A stretch of DNA of 64,000 nucleotides. It comes from Mesostigma viride (taxonomy: Eukaryota > Streptophyta > Mesostigmatophyceae > Mesostigmatales > Mesostigmataceae). Location: assembly GCA_009746045.1 (NCBI GenBank), contig RPFO01000256.1, positions 766,429 to 830,428 of the forward strand. Direction: 5' to 3'. Shown here piece by piece: positions 10,402-20,709 of this stretch. Under the pieces are notes generated by a model. It did not search any database. It saw only the letters and a list, made by a program, of their open reading frames with translations, and was not told the DNA's origin. The position numbers and the translations under genes are program-made. Position 1 is the first letter of the stretch. Each line of letters begins with the position of its first letter.

Positions 10402-10476
10402 CCCAATCACCTCCCAAACACTTATGCCACGAAGCCCGGCTTCCTTTTGCGCCAGGTGCCTCTCCACTGCAGGATC
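10402..10476 (-). CDS. Upstream exon of the ankyrin gene
   Basis: 75 nt (25 codons), phase 0-0, between CATCCCAG and a GTAAGTCG donor. It reads DPAVERHLAQKEAGLRGISV then WEVIG. It has no ankyrin signature, but it joins in frame to the next exon and has good splice sites. It may be the N-terminal linker of the ankyrin protein. The start codon is not identified. This is the least certain exon of the gene. Confidence 0.5.
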
Positions 10477-13312
10477 CTGGGATGGACCCGATCGCCCCAA
10501 GACCACAGACAGGCAGCGGGGTACATACATACAAGCCATAGTATACATAGTAGAGTAGTAGTACGCAAACAAGCCCATGTGTCAGGATCGCTGGGTAGAG
10601 CCGGAGCGCGCACTGATGCTCGACAATACGATAATTTGTCGCTTGCCTTGCGAAACTATAGAACCTTGGTCACTGTAAAGCCACATTGAGTTAGATCAGG
10701 GCTAGAAGCTCCAAAGCCAACTACCAGTGTTTGGATGGGGGTGCTCTGCGAAGCTATACAACTGGCAGCGGCGGGCTACGAGCCTGTGCATCACGTCGTA
10801 CAACTAGCATGTCACGGTTAGCCATAGGTCCTGGTGGCCAGCTAGCGCTCTAGTCATAGATCCTAGTGGCAAGCTAGCGCTCTCCGTAGCTCATGTCACA
10901 AGTGGCACTCGACCGTGGTCAACTGCGACAATCCACCCTTCCTTCCCTTCCCCCACCACACCTGCGAAGTGCCTCACAGCGCCTACAAAGTTGACAAGGA
11001 GTCTGCAGCTGAGCTGACATGGTTGGCACAAGGAGACTGCAGATGACAAGGGTCATGACACATAACTGACACGTAGATAAAGCCCATATTACCATACTTA
11101 AGATTTGTGGAAAAGACGGCCTGACAACTAGCTAACGATATTGTAAACAGCAAGAATGGTAAAATGGGAACTTGGGTGAGCATGTCTGAGCAGTTATAGC
11201 TCTAGAGGATACTTACCCATGCGGCAGTAGTTGTCGAAAAAGATGGCAAAAGTGGCGATCAATACCCTCGATACGTACACCACAATGTACTGGAAAGTAA
11301 ACAGGTGACGTTCGAGCCTTTCTAATTGTGCTCACTGCTCACCATTGTCGGCAATCAAGGAGTCCAGGGCCGGGCTCAGGAGGCACAGAGAGCTGGGGTT
11401 CAAGGACCGATATAAAAGGATCGTAAGGTTACTTAGTGCGCACGCAGGCTTTTTGGTCCGCCACGCGCCTCGACCGATCGACCGTCGAAACCGTCACCAG
11501 CTGCAGTCTGCACGTGGCATATTCGTAGTCTAGTTTATAATTAAAGTGCCTTCTGTTTCCTGGCAACCTCGTGCAATCTTGCAAAAATCGACACTCGACA
11601 GCTTGAATTTCGAAGTCGAGAAAATAGCAAACTCTGGCAGCTAGCTCATGGCCGCGGCCAAGAGAAAACAACGCTGCACGCGTACTAGAAGTACGCTAGG
11701 GCTACGGTTGACGTTAATTAGGCGCGCATTGTTTACCCGGCGGAGCCCATGATTCCGGAACGTTATCCAGCGAGCGTTATTAGACGAAAAGGTCAAGTAT
11801 TGGAAAACTTACGAAAGGTTGAGCGTTTGGCTGGGGAACCGGCCCGCGTTGTATGTACGCGAGCCTCGAGGCTTTGAACTGCGCAATAATTAGGCCCTAC
11901 TTCGTAGCCAAGTAGCCAACCCAACTCCCCAAGCTGTGACAGGACTTCAGGCAAAAATACAATCGATGCAGAATCGATGCGTAATCGATGTGAGCGGGTC
12001 ACTCAAACCGTCGACGCTATTCCGCCGTCGTGTGGGGTGTGGCATGGCATGTCAGTAGGAATAATCAATAAATCCCCGGAAAAAAATCATGGACACGCTT
12101 TACGATTAATTGACCGGTGCATGTACATACAGGGTTGTGTAACAGATAACAGTACGTGATATAGCCTCCAGCTGACCAAGCGCCTCGAGCTAGCGCTGCT
12201 GATCCATGAGCCGGAGAGCTGGTTGGTTTTGGTCTAACGTATTCTTATCTAACGCTAAATTTGACGATGTCATCTAATAATCTTCTGTCTTGTGCATGGC
12301 CTAATCTCGCCGCATCTGTACCATGGTATATGATGTAGTAACCTGGCGAATGCTTGATAAGGCGCAACTGGGATGAAACAAGGCACCACTGCAGTTTCTT
12401 CTTTACGCTGTTCGGCTGTTGGCAGAAGGGGTACAACTTTTTTTTGTTGTACCCTTAGTACCACATCGCAAAATCCTCTGTGCCGCACAACTCTAGTGTC
12501 TGGGCCACGGCTTTGAGGCTGAAAATTCATCGCAGGCCAGACTCGCATCGTTGACTGGCGCGGACCGTAACAAGCCGACAGCAGCAGGCCGCAAGCATTC
12601 ACCTGTCACAATCGTGAATCGGCGCGTCCTCACTGCGCCCCTCTCCGTCCGGCCCATTTGCCGGAAATGGTGAGCAATCGAGAATCAGTTAACGCGTGTG
12701 TGGCACCCTTTCGTCCCTTGATTTTGTAGATCTGCTTTTAAGGGCGTAAACACGATACGCCTGTCTTCTACCTGTAGTCACTAGGTGCAGTGGGCTGTCC
12801 TCCACCTCTTGCGTGTTGCCTGCCGCCTGGTCGACATACGTGCTCACGCATATCATGCCGCCCATTTCGTTACCAGGCCTCATGTCTTCGTCGTTTTGTC
12901 TTTTTCCCTCGCACTTAGTTCCTCGGAAGCAATGTGTGTGCTCAATGCCTGAACTATAGCTCTAGGGCCGGAGATTATGACAGTTTTCCCAATGCATACT
13001 GACTTTCCTGCACTCATGAGATTTAAAATCACTACAAAAGTTATCTTTCATGCACAGGATACCACCTAAATTGGGAACAGAACCTAAAGTGTTCTAAACT
13101 GGCAGCTTAGCTTGTTGTGCAAGACTCCACGTCACCATCAGGTCACATGTCTGACATCAGCAGGGAGCAGCTTGCGTGCTTGTTGTGTCAACCGTGGATA
13201 TACATCCAAGCTACTTCAACTCTTTAGGAACCTATCCAGCTCTGCATCACCACCTGGAAACCAACTTGCTGCGATCGAGACCACTCAGTCCTGCTCCATC
13301 CTGCTCACTCAA
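10477..13312. other. No gene recognised
   Basis: About 2.8 kb without a supportable gene. It could contain upstream exons or the promoter of the minus-strand ankyrin gene. A TATA-like element (GATATAAAAGG) lies at about 11410-11420 on the plus strand, with no credible ORF after it. ORFs at 11345-11671 and 12270-12602 show no domain. Confidence 0.4.
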
Positions 13313-13605
13313 TCCTGCTCCATACTGCTCCATACTGCTCCATACTGCTCCACAATGTGCCATACTGCTCCATACTGCTCCCTACTGCTCCCTACTGCTC
13401 CCTACTGCTCCCTACTGCTCCCTACTGCTCCCTACTGCTCCATACTGCTCCATACTGCTCCATACTGCTCCATACTGCTCCCTACTGCTCCATACTGCTC
13501 CCTACTGCTCCATACTGCTCCATACTGCTCCACACTGCTCCCTACTGCTCCCTACTGCTCGATACTGCTCCATACTAGTACTGCTCCATGCTGCTCACTC
13601 AATAC
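13313..13605. repeat. 10-bp minisatellite (ACTGCTCCAT/ACTGCTCCCT)
   Basis: About 28 copies of the decamer ACTGCTCC[AC]T, alternating between A and C variants. Three long plus-strand ORFs cross it, but a 10-bp unit shifts frame at each copy and merely yields YCSILLHTAP-type repeats in all frames. Confidence 0.9.
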
Positions 13606-13893
13606 TGCTCAATACTCCTAGATACCAGGCATGATTATTCTCCCACCCGTGCCAACTGATTTGAGGACTAGGGAACAGGAGGAAAGAGTACTATGGACTT
13701 AGGAATTCTACTACTATATGTTTTTTGCAAAACTTAGCCCTAACCGGGAGAAGGCAAGTGTACAACACGGAAAAACGTATGTTGCGGAACGGAGAAGACA
13801 AGTGGAGAACTCGAATAGGTACGTAAAACCGTCCGGTAAGTTACCCTTGACGGGCTAACATAACCTTTAGACATGAAACCAGGCTGTCAGCCG

Positions 13894-14082
13894 TCATGAC
13901 CGGAATCGGTCACACCGCGCCCAATCCTGGAATCTCAGCCGTAGGATCGCCGCGAAAATCCAGTAAAAGATGGGAGGCATGTAGGAGTTGAAATTGGAAG
14001 TGCGTCCTCGCGCGGGCATCGGAGATCGTCCGATCTCACGAAGGAAGTGGCGCAGCGCCAGCAGGTCCATAGTCCCAAACAT
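13894..14082 (-). CDS. Hypothetical small ORF, 62 aa
   Basis: ATG to TGA frame encoding a 62-residue protein with a hydrophobic segment (MPPIFYWIFAAILRL, about residues 35-49) flanked by basic residues. It could be a small membrane protein or chance. No homology recognised. Confidence 0.15.
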   Translation of the reverse strand: MFGTMDLLALRHFLREIGRSPMPARGRTSNFNSYMPPIFYWIFAAILRLRFQDWARCDRFRS

Positions 14083-14399
14083 CTGTTTTAGGCACTTGCA
14101 CTGTACTTACACCGGGAAGTGGGGCTTTCTGCCTTGTAAGGGCGTACGCTTGGGGCTTAAAATTTTGCTTGAGGTAGGTAAGTTTGCAAAAAATAAGCCT
14201 GTAAGTCCGAAAAAAGGCTAACAGGAGGGAAAAAAGGGAATCTGACCCCCAAAGGGTTTGCCCACTTGAAGCGCACTAGCTTCTTTTACGCAGCATATCG
14301 CGTTCGCAGGTAGTGAGCTGGACGCCCCACCCTGCCGAGCACCTGCAAAGTGCCAGCGAGCGGTGCCCGTTTTAGTGGTTGGGAAAATTTTAGTCTTGG

Positions 14400-14502
14400 T
14401 TTGGACACAAGGTTACCTTTTGTCCAAACGTGAGGAATCACCTACTATCTATTACTGTCAGAGTGAAGTATCTACGAGCAGATAGTAGGTAGGTGACTCC
14501 TC
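14400..14502. repeat. Two adjacent hairpin-forming inverted repeats
   Basis: 14400-14428 is a near-perfect palindrome (14-bp arms TTTGGACACAAGGT, one mismatch, one-base centre). 14432-14450 (GAGGAATCACCTACTATCT) pairs with 14480-14502 across a 29-nt loop, with a small bulge. Together they could be a foldback or MITE remnant or a structured RNA. Nothing else identifies them. Confidence 0.6.
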
Positions 14503-14637
14503 GCATGATCATGGTGGCTCGAATTCAGCCCATGCAGTGAGTCGGTCCTTCGATGCTGACATGTTGGAAGGATTTCATGCGGGCTTTGTCTATCTGGCAT
14601 CATGCTGTTTGGGGACATATCTGGATGCGCTGCCCAG

Positions 14638-14737
14638 GGTGACACCCCACTCCACAAGGCGTCAGAGGTGGGGCAACTCGACACCGTTCAGAAGCTCATC
14701 GCCAGCGGCGCAAAAGTGAACGTTAAATAAAAACAAG
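14638..14737 (+). pseudogene. Ankyrin exon with one-base insertion
   Basis: A 3' splice site (GCGCTGCCCAG) is followed by GDTPLHKASEVGQLDTVQKL then IASGAKVNV, a clear ankyrin repeat. A GTATGAG donor follows at 14738. The exon is 100 nt, one base more than the 99 of the intact minus-strand exons, and a TAA appears in frame at 14728-14730 inside an A-rich run. An extra base in that run explains both the length and the stop. It is either decay or a homopolymer error. Confidence 0.6.
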
Positions 14738-15086
14738 GTATGAGTGGGCTGGGCTTTTTAATTCCGGTATCATGTACCTGGTTATCATTTGTATTATTAT
14801 CGCCTTGGGGACGCGCACAAGCATGGCGATGGCTTACCATTTGGGCAGGATATCCCTCCATCAAGGGGCTATGTGCATCAGTGCTGAGAAGAGTTGCGTT
14901 GCGAAGCTTTGGGTGTGCATTCCACATCCGCCGTGAGCAGAGCGCGGGTAAGGCTCTTGTCCAGCAGAACATAGGTAAGGCGCTTGTCCAGCAGAGTATA
15001 GATAAGGCTCTCGTCGCGCTAATGGCTTTCATGCACTACAGGTGTCTACTGTTTTTTCTAGGGTTCACGGCCTTTTTGCTGCTTCA

Positions 15087-15200
15087 ATGGGGCTGCTTGG
15101 GGCTGCTTGGGGCTGCTTGGGGCTGCTTGGGGCTGCTTGGGGCTGCTTGGGGCTGCTTGGGGCTGCTTGCGGCTGCTTGGGGCTGCTTGGGCTGCTTGCT
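15087..15200. repeat. 10-bp tandem repeat GGGGCTGCTT
   Basis: About eleven copies of GGGGCTGCTT, the last ones slightly degenerate. It lies in the intron between the two plus-strand ankyrin exons. Confidence 0.9.
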
Positions 15201-15280
15201 GACATGTCCGAGTAGAGTCGTACGTTTTGTTCGATTTCGGGTCCCACGGATGCGCGCATGGCTTGTGCCCCCACCACCAG

Positions 15281-15390
15281 TTTGGGTGGACCCCGCTGCA
15301 CGTTGCTGCAAACCTTGACAGCCACCTGGCGGTGGTCGAGCACCTGGTGGCCAGCGGCGTGGACAACCTTGCATGGACGCCAGGGACCAG
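15281..15390 (+). pseudogene. Second plus-strand ankyrin exon, frameshifted
   Basis: After CCCACCACCAG the frame reads FGWTPLHVAANLDSHLAVVE then HLVASGVDN, an ankyrin repeat. The consensus ending (MDARDQ before the GTTTGC donor) is in another frame. The exon is 110 nt, two bases over a multiple of three, so the two halves disagree. It pairs with the exon at 14638-14737 as a separate, decayed ankyrin gene facing the minus-strand one. Confidence 0.55.
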
Positions 15391-15596
15391 GTTTGCTTAT
15401 TAATTCGCCTCTTGAATTACCCACACACACATGATGCGTGGGCGTTGTATACCCAAATAAAAATCTCCTTTGCCCCTAGCTGAAAGAAGGCAATCCCCCA
15501 GGTCTGGGAAAAGCGCAACTGTACTTGGGTGAGAACTGGTACACGGGAAGAGTAAACGGGCAGTAACCTTGTGATCGAGCCTAAATAAAACTGGAT

Positions 15597-15785
15597 ACAT
15601 TTCTTGTTTTTGGTCCATTGGAGTTCCTTCCCACCAAGAGAAACATTTATTTTACATTTTTGTGTGCTAGGCTTTATACGGACAGCCTATACCACACCTT
15701 CAAACTCAGTGCACATCATTATCAAGTTGGTTATTGTAACACCATGCTGGGGGCCCAGCATACTCGAACACAAGGTGTTGCCCCT
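15597..15785. repeat. Direct repeat copy A (shared 3'-UTR block)
   Basis: About 190 bp almost identical to 16158-16349, from 'catttcttgtttttggtcc' through 'aacacaaggtgttgcccc'. On the minus strand it contains AATAA-type motifs and looks like a 3' UTR. The first 80 bases also resemble repeats near 29.05 and 29.46 kb (TGTGCTAGGCTTTATACGG). Confidence 0.85.
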
Positions 15786-16157
15786 CTTAGCAGCGTGGGT
15801 GGGTGGGTGGGTGGGTGGGAGCTGAAAAGAGGCCACCCTACGTCCCCTACACAACTCTAAGTACTGACTATCATTCACATTGCGCCACGCAGGCCTGCCG
15901 GCTGGCGCAGGTACAAGGTGTACTGACTGCCCATCACAGTTGCGCCACGCCTGGCGGCTGGCGCAGGTAACAAGGTCTAGTGACGTACGTTAGAAGCTAC
16001 CTAGGCCTGCACTCCGGAACCACACTCAGCCTCGGCACAAAAAGGGCCGGCCGGTGCAGTACCCTCGTGACAAGCGCTAGTCTTACGGTACCAACGGCAG
16101 GTCGGTCCACTTTGAGCCCGTCCACGCGTCATATATAAAATGAGCGAAGCTCAACAA
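15786..16157. other. Spacer between the direct repeat copies
   Basis: No gene. It contains a short (GTGG) tract at 15797-15818 and a duplicated block (about 15842-15910 and 15918-15975, 'gtactgac...catcac...ttgcgccacgc...ggctggcgcaggta'). Confidence 0.5.
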
Positions 16158-16349
16158 ATACATTTCTTGTTTTTGGTCCATTGGAGTTCCTTCCCACCAA
16201 GAGAAACATTTATTTTACATTTTTGTGTGCTAGGCTTTATACGGACAGCCTATACCACACCTTCAAACTCAGTGCACATCATTATCAAGTTGTTTATTGT
16301 AGCACCATGCTGGGGGCCCAGCATACTCGAACACAAGGTGTTGCCCCCG
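16158..16349. repeat. Direct repeat copy B (shared 3'-UTR block)
   Basis: Second copy of the 190-bp block at 15597-15785. It sits at the 3' end of the minus-strand gene at 16350-16967. The bases before it (16133-16157) hold ATAAAATGAGCGAAGCTCA, a 5-bp stem hairpin (TGAGC/GCTCA) that recurs near 29.39 and 31.14 kb. Confidence 0.85.
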
Positions 16350-16967
16350 CACCTGGACAGCGCCCACGTCAGCGGTGGGCGGATCGCGGTGGGGGCCAAC
16401 GAGTAGGCGACGCCCGAATCCCGCTCGATGGAGCGCGCTACGATGAGGACTTCGCACGATGGGAGCGAGACGCCCTCCGCCACGCAGACCCCCAGGCCAG
16501 CCATGACGGCGTAGTCGAGGGAAAGGCACCACCCCGCGTGGGCCCTGACCACGTCGAGGAGGAAGATGACGACCCCCGGCACCCTCTGCACAAAGGCGGC
16601 GAGCCTCCTCCACTCGATCAGGTGGGGCACTAGGCCGTAGTACTCCTCCAACACAAAGTCGGAGGCCTACATGGAGCCCCGAGTCGGCATCATACGCTAT
16701 CACCTTGACGACGGGCACGCCGGTGAAGGAGAGGTCGCCCGGGGCGGTCAGCACCCTGTCCCTCCACACGCGGTGGATGAACCGCTGGTCCGCCTCGTCG
16801 GTGGCCCGCGCGTGGTGGTCCCTGTATGTGGGCCACAGGGCCTCCCATGCCGCCTTGGAGGTGAGCATCATCAACATGCACGTCTTTCGGTCCAGCCTGG
16901 ACATGTTCTTGACGAAGCCCTCCAGCAAGTCATCGTCCATGTCGTATACCCACGGGATAAACGGGTC
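16350..16967 (-). pseudogene. Unidentified family protein, frameshifted
   Basis: A 3' splice site (CGGCCGCAG) opens an exon reading DPFIPWVYDMDDDLLEGFVK, then NMSRLDRKTCMLMMLTSKAA. The helical pattern faintly recalls an F-box. At about 16664-16668 (GGCCT run) one extra base moves the frame. The second half, with FVLEEYYGLVPHLIEW then RRLAAFVQRVPGVVIFLLD, continues in the other frame. That second half is homologous to the plus-strand fragment at 18500-18620, so the family is real coding sequence. Function unknown. The frame runs upstream to 17183 through an Arg/Tyr-rich stretch that may be intron or repeat. Confidence 0.5.
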
Positions 16968-17840
16968 CTGCGGCCGGTGCTGGTGCGCAGGAATGCGGGC
17001 ATGGCGTGATAAAACTTCGTCTTCGTCGTACGCCCTAGTAAAAAGAAAACCGGTGTCGTAAGCTTTGATCAAACGAAACCAGAAGCCGTACACTCTGATA
17101 AACAAACGCCGACGTCGCACGCCCTGATACACGGGCGGCCCTGACGAGGCCATGCCTCGGGAACAAAACCTTGAGCGTCGCACGCCTCGGGGAGACGCAG
17201 CAACCCAAGAAGGCCACTAAGAAACGGTTGGGGAATGCCGCCGCTGCCTGCCAGGCCAGGTAAAGTCGAAGGACGCTGGCCGAGTAGCAATGCCGAATGA
17301 TGTCGCAAACCACGAGAGAACGAACGAATAGAGCGCGACCCACGATCAAAGCACCGTCAACGCGCACAACCTCGGGCTACTTTTCTTTTCACATAATGCA
17401 CAAGGGACAGATAATGGGCGATTGTTCATTTATTCACATGCAGTGCATCGTCATTGTCCGGGTGTCGGCGCCAGTACCTCATCATTGGTTGGTGACGGTG
17501 CCTGTACCTTTATTTAATTAGTGACGGTTCCAGTACCTCATAACCGGTTGGTGACGGTGCACTCAAACCAAATCGAAAACCGATACCAAAAATATGGATA
17601 AGAAAGATCTTTCCACGTAGTATTTGAGTAAAGTTTGAGGTAAATTTTCAATTAAACATTTTGACCAGGGCGAATTTTCTACAAACCTCAAAAACCCGGT
17701 CCTCGGTAGAGGAGTGAGACCTGACTCAGTCCTCCGTAGAGCACCAGGGACAGACAGTTTATAATGTTGGTGGATGCTTATTGAAATCCCGATCAAGCCC
17801 GTGGTTGAGAGGCGAGGTGGACAATAGTGCACGCTAGTAT
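16968..17840. other. Upstream and intergenic sequence
   Basis: No firm gene. 17020-17180 holds imperfect repeats of 'cgtcgcacgccctgataca' type. 17455-17560 holds three copies of 'gtgacggtgccagtacctcat'. A long antisense ORF over 17563-18402 is a shadow of the better plus-strand frame. Confidence 0.4.
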
Positions 17841-18475
17841 ACGATTCTCTGTCGCTGCAGAGGGAGTGTCGGAAAAGGATTGTCGCGATTGCCCGCGGTC
17901 CCGCGTTGGTCGCGGCCTGCATAGAAAAGATTCGGGGCGGCGAGTGCCTCGCCGCCATAGATACGATGTTTTGGATGATGCCGCGACCCACTAACTGGGA
18001 CACGTCCGAGCGACGACACGAGAAAGCCCCGGAAAGTATCCCTGATGCCAGCATTGCGGCGATTTGAAGGAACCTCGCAACTTCTTCGGTGGGCAGGCGC
18101 TCTATTGCTAAAAATGCCCGCACTGACACCGAAGCCGAAGAACTAGCCTTCCGCATGCTGGCCGAGGGCCGTGCAGCCGCCCTCCATCTTTCACTGCTCG
18201 GCGCAGCCCCGGGGGTTGTAACCCGCGCGCCTATGACCCCAGCCAACGCGGCAGGGGGGCAGCAGCTCGCGGAGGGGGTGCAGGCCAACGGGCGCCCCTG
18301 TGCCCGGCTCGTGTACCGCATGCCAGAGGAGGCGGGAGGGGTGGTTCGCGTGTCTTGCAGGGTTTGCATGGGCAAGAGAGAACTCGCGGGTTTGCCTCCC
18401 AATCCACACTCCTATCGGCCAAAGGAAGTGCGCCCCCCCTCCCCACGACCTCCCCATCTGCCTTTGCTGCATGAC
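17841..18475 (+). pseudogene. Unidentified gene with in-frame TGA
   Basis: A plus-strand frame reads YDSLSLQRECRKRIVAIARG, then PALVAACIEKIRGGECLAAI, meets TGA at 18065-18067, and continues in the same frame with RNLATSSVGRRSIAKNARTD and on to about 18420. Composition on both sides of the TGA is equally protein-like and Ala-rich helical, so one gene was probably interrupted. No domain recognised; a CRVC pair occurs near the end. Start and splice sites are not resolved. Confidence 0.4.
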
Positions 18476-18622
18476 CGGGTACCTGCACGACGAGGGCGCC
18501 CCCTTCAGTGCCCTTTGCCAGTGGAGGAGGCTCGCCGCCTTTGTGCAGAGGGTGCCGGGGGTCGTCATCTTCCTCCTCGACGCGGTCAGGGCCCACGGGG
18601 GGTGGTGCCTCTCTTGCCCCCC
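18476..18622 (+). pseudogene. Fragment homologous to the 16.4-kb gene
   Basis: Frame reads MTGYLHDEGAPFSALCQWRR then LAAFVQRVPGVVIFLLDAVR. The part from WRRLAAF onward is nearly identical to the minus-strand gene at about 16530-16630, while the preceding part differs. The homology ends where a 65-bp tandem repeat starts at 18623. It is a truncated paralogue in opposite orientation. Confidence 0.55.
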
Positions 18623-18779
18623 AAGAACACCTTGACACATGTGACGCCAAGGCATTTTTGTTAGCAATAACTGGCCTCACTTGCCCCAAGAACACCTCGA
18701 CGCATGTGACGTCAAGGTATTTTTGTTAGCAACAACTGGCCTGACTTGCCCCCGAAGAACACCTTGACGCATGTGAGGC
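18623..18779. repeat. About 65-bp tandem repeat, 2.5 copies
   Basis: Units beginning AAGAACACCT[TC]GAC at 18623, 18688 and 18755, each containing ATGTGA followed by CCAAGG and TATTTTTGTTAGCAA. The third copy runs into the palindrome at 18780-18820. Confidence 0.85.
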
Positions 18780-18820
18780 CAAGGTATTTTTGTTAGCAAA
18801 TTGCTAACAAAAATACCTTG
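18780..18820. repeat. Perfect 20-bp inverted repeat
   Basis: CAAGGTATTTTTGTTAGCAA, one base, then its exact reverse complement. The left arm is the end of the preceding tandem unit, so the palindrome arose by inverted duplication of the repeat unit. Confidence 0.9.
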
Positions 18821-20709
18821 ATGCCATGTAGTTACGTGAATGCCAGCACGTGAGGTTCTGGTCTTCCCAGATTGTAGTGAGTGAAGCCATGACTACAAAC
18901 CAGTAGCGCTTTCAACCTTTCACCACAGCTGCTGCACACTACCCTGTGGTCACGTCGCTTGTGGCAACACACCCACGGACTGTGTTGGGGAAAAAGACGC
19001 TTGGCCACTGTTGTGCCCGAGCATTTCTAGGTCTCACCATCGCTGCATGCATGGCAGGCCTTGACAGGTCCGCTACATTCAGCTGTCCTTGGTTGCATTA
19101 ATCGAGGACGTCTGTCTTTCCATGAATGACAGTAACGCTGTGGATTTATCCGTCCTGACAAGTATTCGTACATCACAGGCCTACAGGACTTGCCAGTCCT
19201 GAAGTCATGTGACACTCTTGGTACCATCAACCAATACTGACCACAGTACCTCCTAGTGATTGTAGTCCTATGCTACGTAGCTGTGATGGTTTACCCAACA
19301 CTGCCACGTGCCCTGGCCCTCACGTGCCCGTAGACCTGGTACCACTGCGGCATCCGGCGGCATCACTTCGGGACTTGATAACTCACACGTTCCTTGATAA
19401 GGCGTTCAACACTTCGGGACTTGATAACTCACACGTTCCTTGATAAGGCGTTCAACACGGGGTTGGAAAGGCCACTTCAAGTATGACATGCTTAGCATAT
19501 TGAATCACCTATATATATGCTAACTCCAACCCTTTCTTGCTTTTGGAGCTGCAACCTTCACACCTTGGTGAACCCATTCCTTCTTTGTTTCACGAGGGTG
19601 ACCCCACTCCCCTCACTGCCCCTCTCGTCCCCCTCGGCTCCCTGTTGAACCGCGTGCCTCGCGGGGGTGCTCGGGGGTGCTCGGCCCTCTTGGGGCTGCT
19701 CGGGGGTGCTCGGCCCTCTCGGCACTGCTCGGGGGTGCTCGGGGCTGCTCGGCCCTCTCGGCCCTGGCAAAAGGGGTAGGCGCTCCTGCTTAGGAAAAAA
19801 GGGGGAAAAAACAAAAAAATTGTGATGTGTGCGGTTGCCCAGTCCGCCTGATAGGACCAGTGTCGTGCGGGGGCCTGGCGGAATCGAGCCCCTCACATGT
19901 TCTGTCCAACATCCGTTAGGAAGGGACTACACAAGGCGGGATTCCGCCCCGCAGACGTTGTTTTCTCCGTTTTTTCGGTATGTAAGTCTCCTCCTGCCGG
20001 CTATCCTGGCTATTCCGCATCCAGATGACAGTGCCGTGGGGCCGCGGGGCCGTGGGGCCGTGGGGCCGCAGGGCCGGGCCGGGGCAGGGGGGCAAGGGCA
20101 GGGGGCGGGGAGGACAAGGGACAGGGGACATAGGGGAGGGGGGACTCGTGCAACTGATATAAGATTGTTATTAAAGGCATGGGGGGGTTATTTGATAGGC
20201 ACGACTCTCTTTTTGTGGCATACGAGTGGTGTACACGGTATTTTTTTTCAATAAAACGGTCATGAAACACGAATTTCGAGGGGATTTTGTGGGAGGTAGT
20301 ACAATTAGTATATAAGTAGTAGAATTAATATAAAAGCAGTACAACTTGCTCAGATCTAGCACAAATGTCACTCCCATACAACAAACTCGAAGTTCAACAT
20401 AATTAGCGCCTGGCATAGCGCGCGGTGCATGGATGCATGAATTCAATGCATGTAAGGCGCTAAAATTTATAGCAATGCAAGCTTGGAGTCCATATTATAA
20501 AGGCTTGAGGCAACATTTCAAAGGTGTAATTAGCAAAATCTGGGTGCATTGATTGTAAACGCTTTGGAAATCGTCTCCACAATCGACATCGGCGCGCGTT
20601 TTGAGCATCGATTTCGTCAAGAAATGGAAAGAAAGCAGGGTAGCGCTTGAATTTACTCGATGGGAGGCGCCATCGCGTTTTTCTAGCTATGAGCGCTTGA
20701 ATTAAGGCG
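18821..20709. other. No gene recognised; minor repeats
   Basis: No convincing gene. It contains a 46-bp tandem duplication at 19364-19455 (CACTTCGGGACTTGATAACT...). It also has a GC-rich imperfect array of GCTCGGGGGTGCTCGGCCCT units at about 19660-19765 and a GGGGCCG-rich block at 20035-20130. Confidence 0.5.

Noticed and set aside
11405-11425. TATA-box promoter
   Set aside because: GATATAAAAGG is present but no supportable ORF or exon follows within a reasonable distance.
13112-13634. Overlapping plus-strand ORFs rich in YCSILLHTAP
   Set aside because: Produced by a 10-bp tandem repeat; similar sequence appears in all three frames.
17563-18402. 279-codon minus-strand ORF
   Set aside because: Low-information Ser/Ala/Arg composition. 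The plus strand carries a more protein-like frame and the homologous RRLAAF block nearby.
19860-19950. tRNA-like segment (GGCTCGATTCCGCC on the minus strand)
   Set aside because: The T-loop-like word is not enclosed by a matching stem and no acceptor or anticodon arm could be paired.
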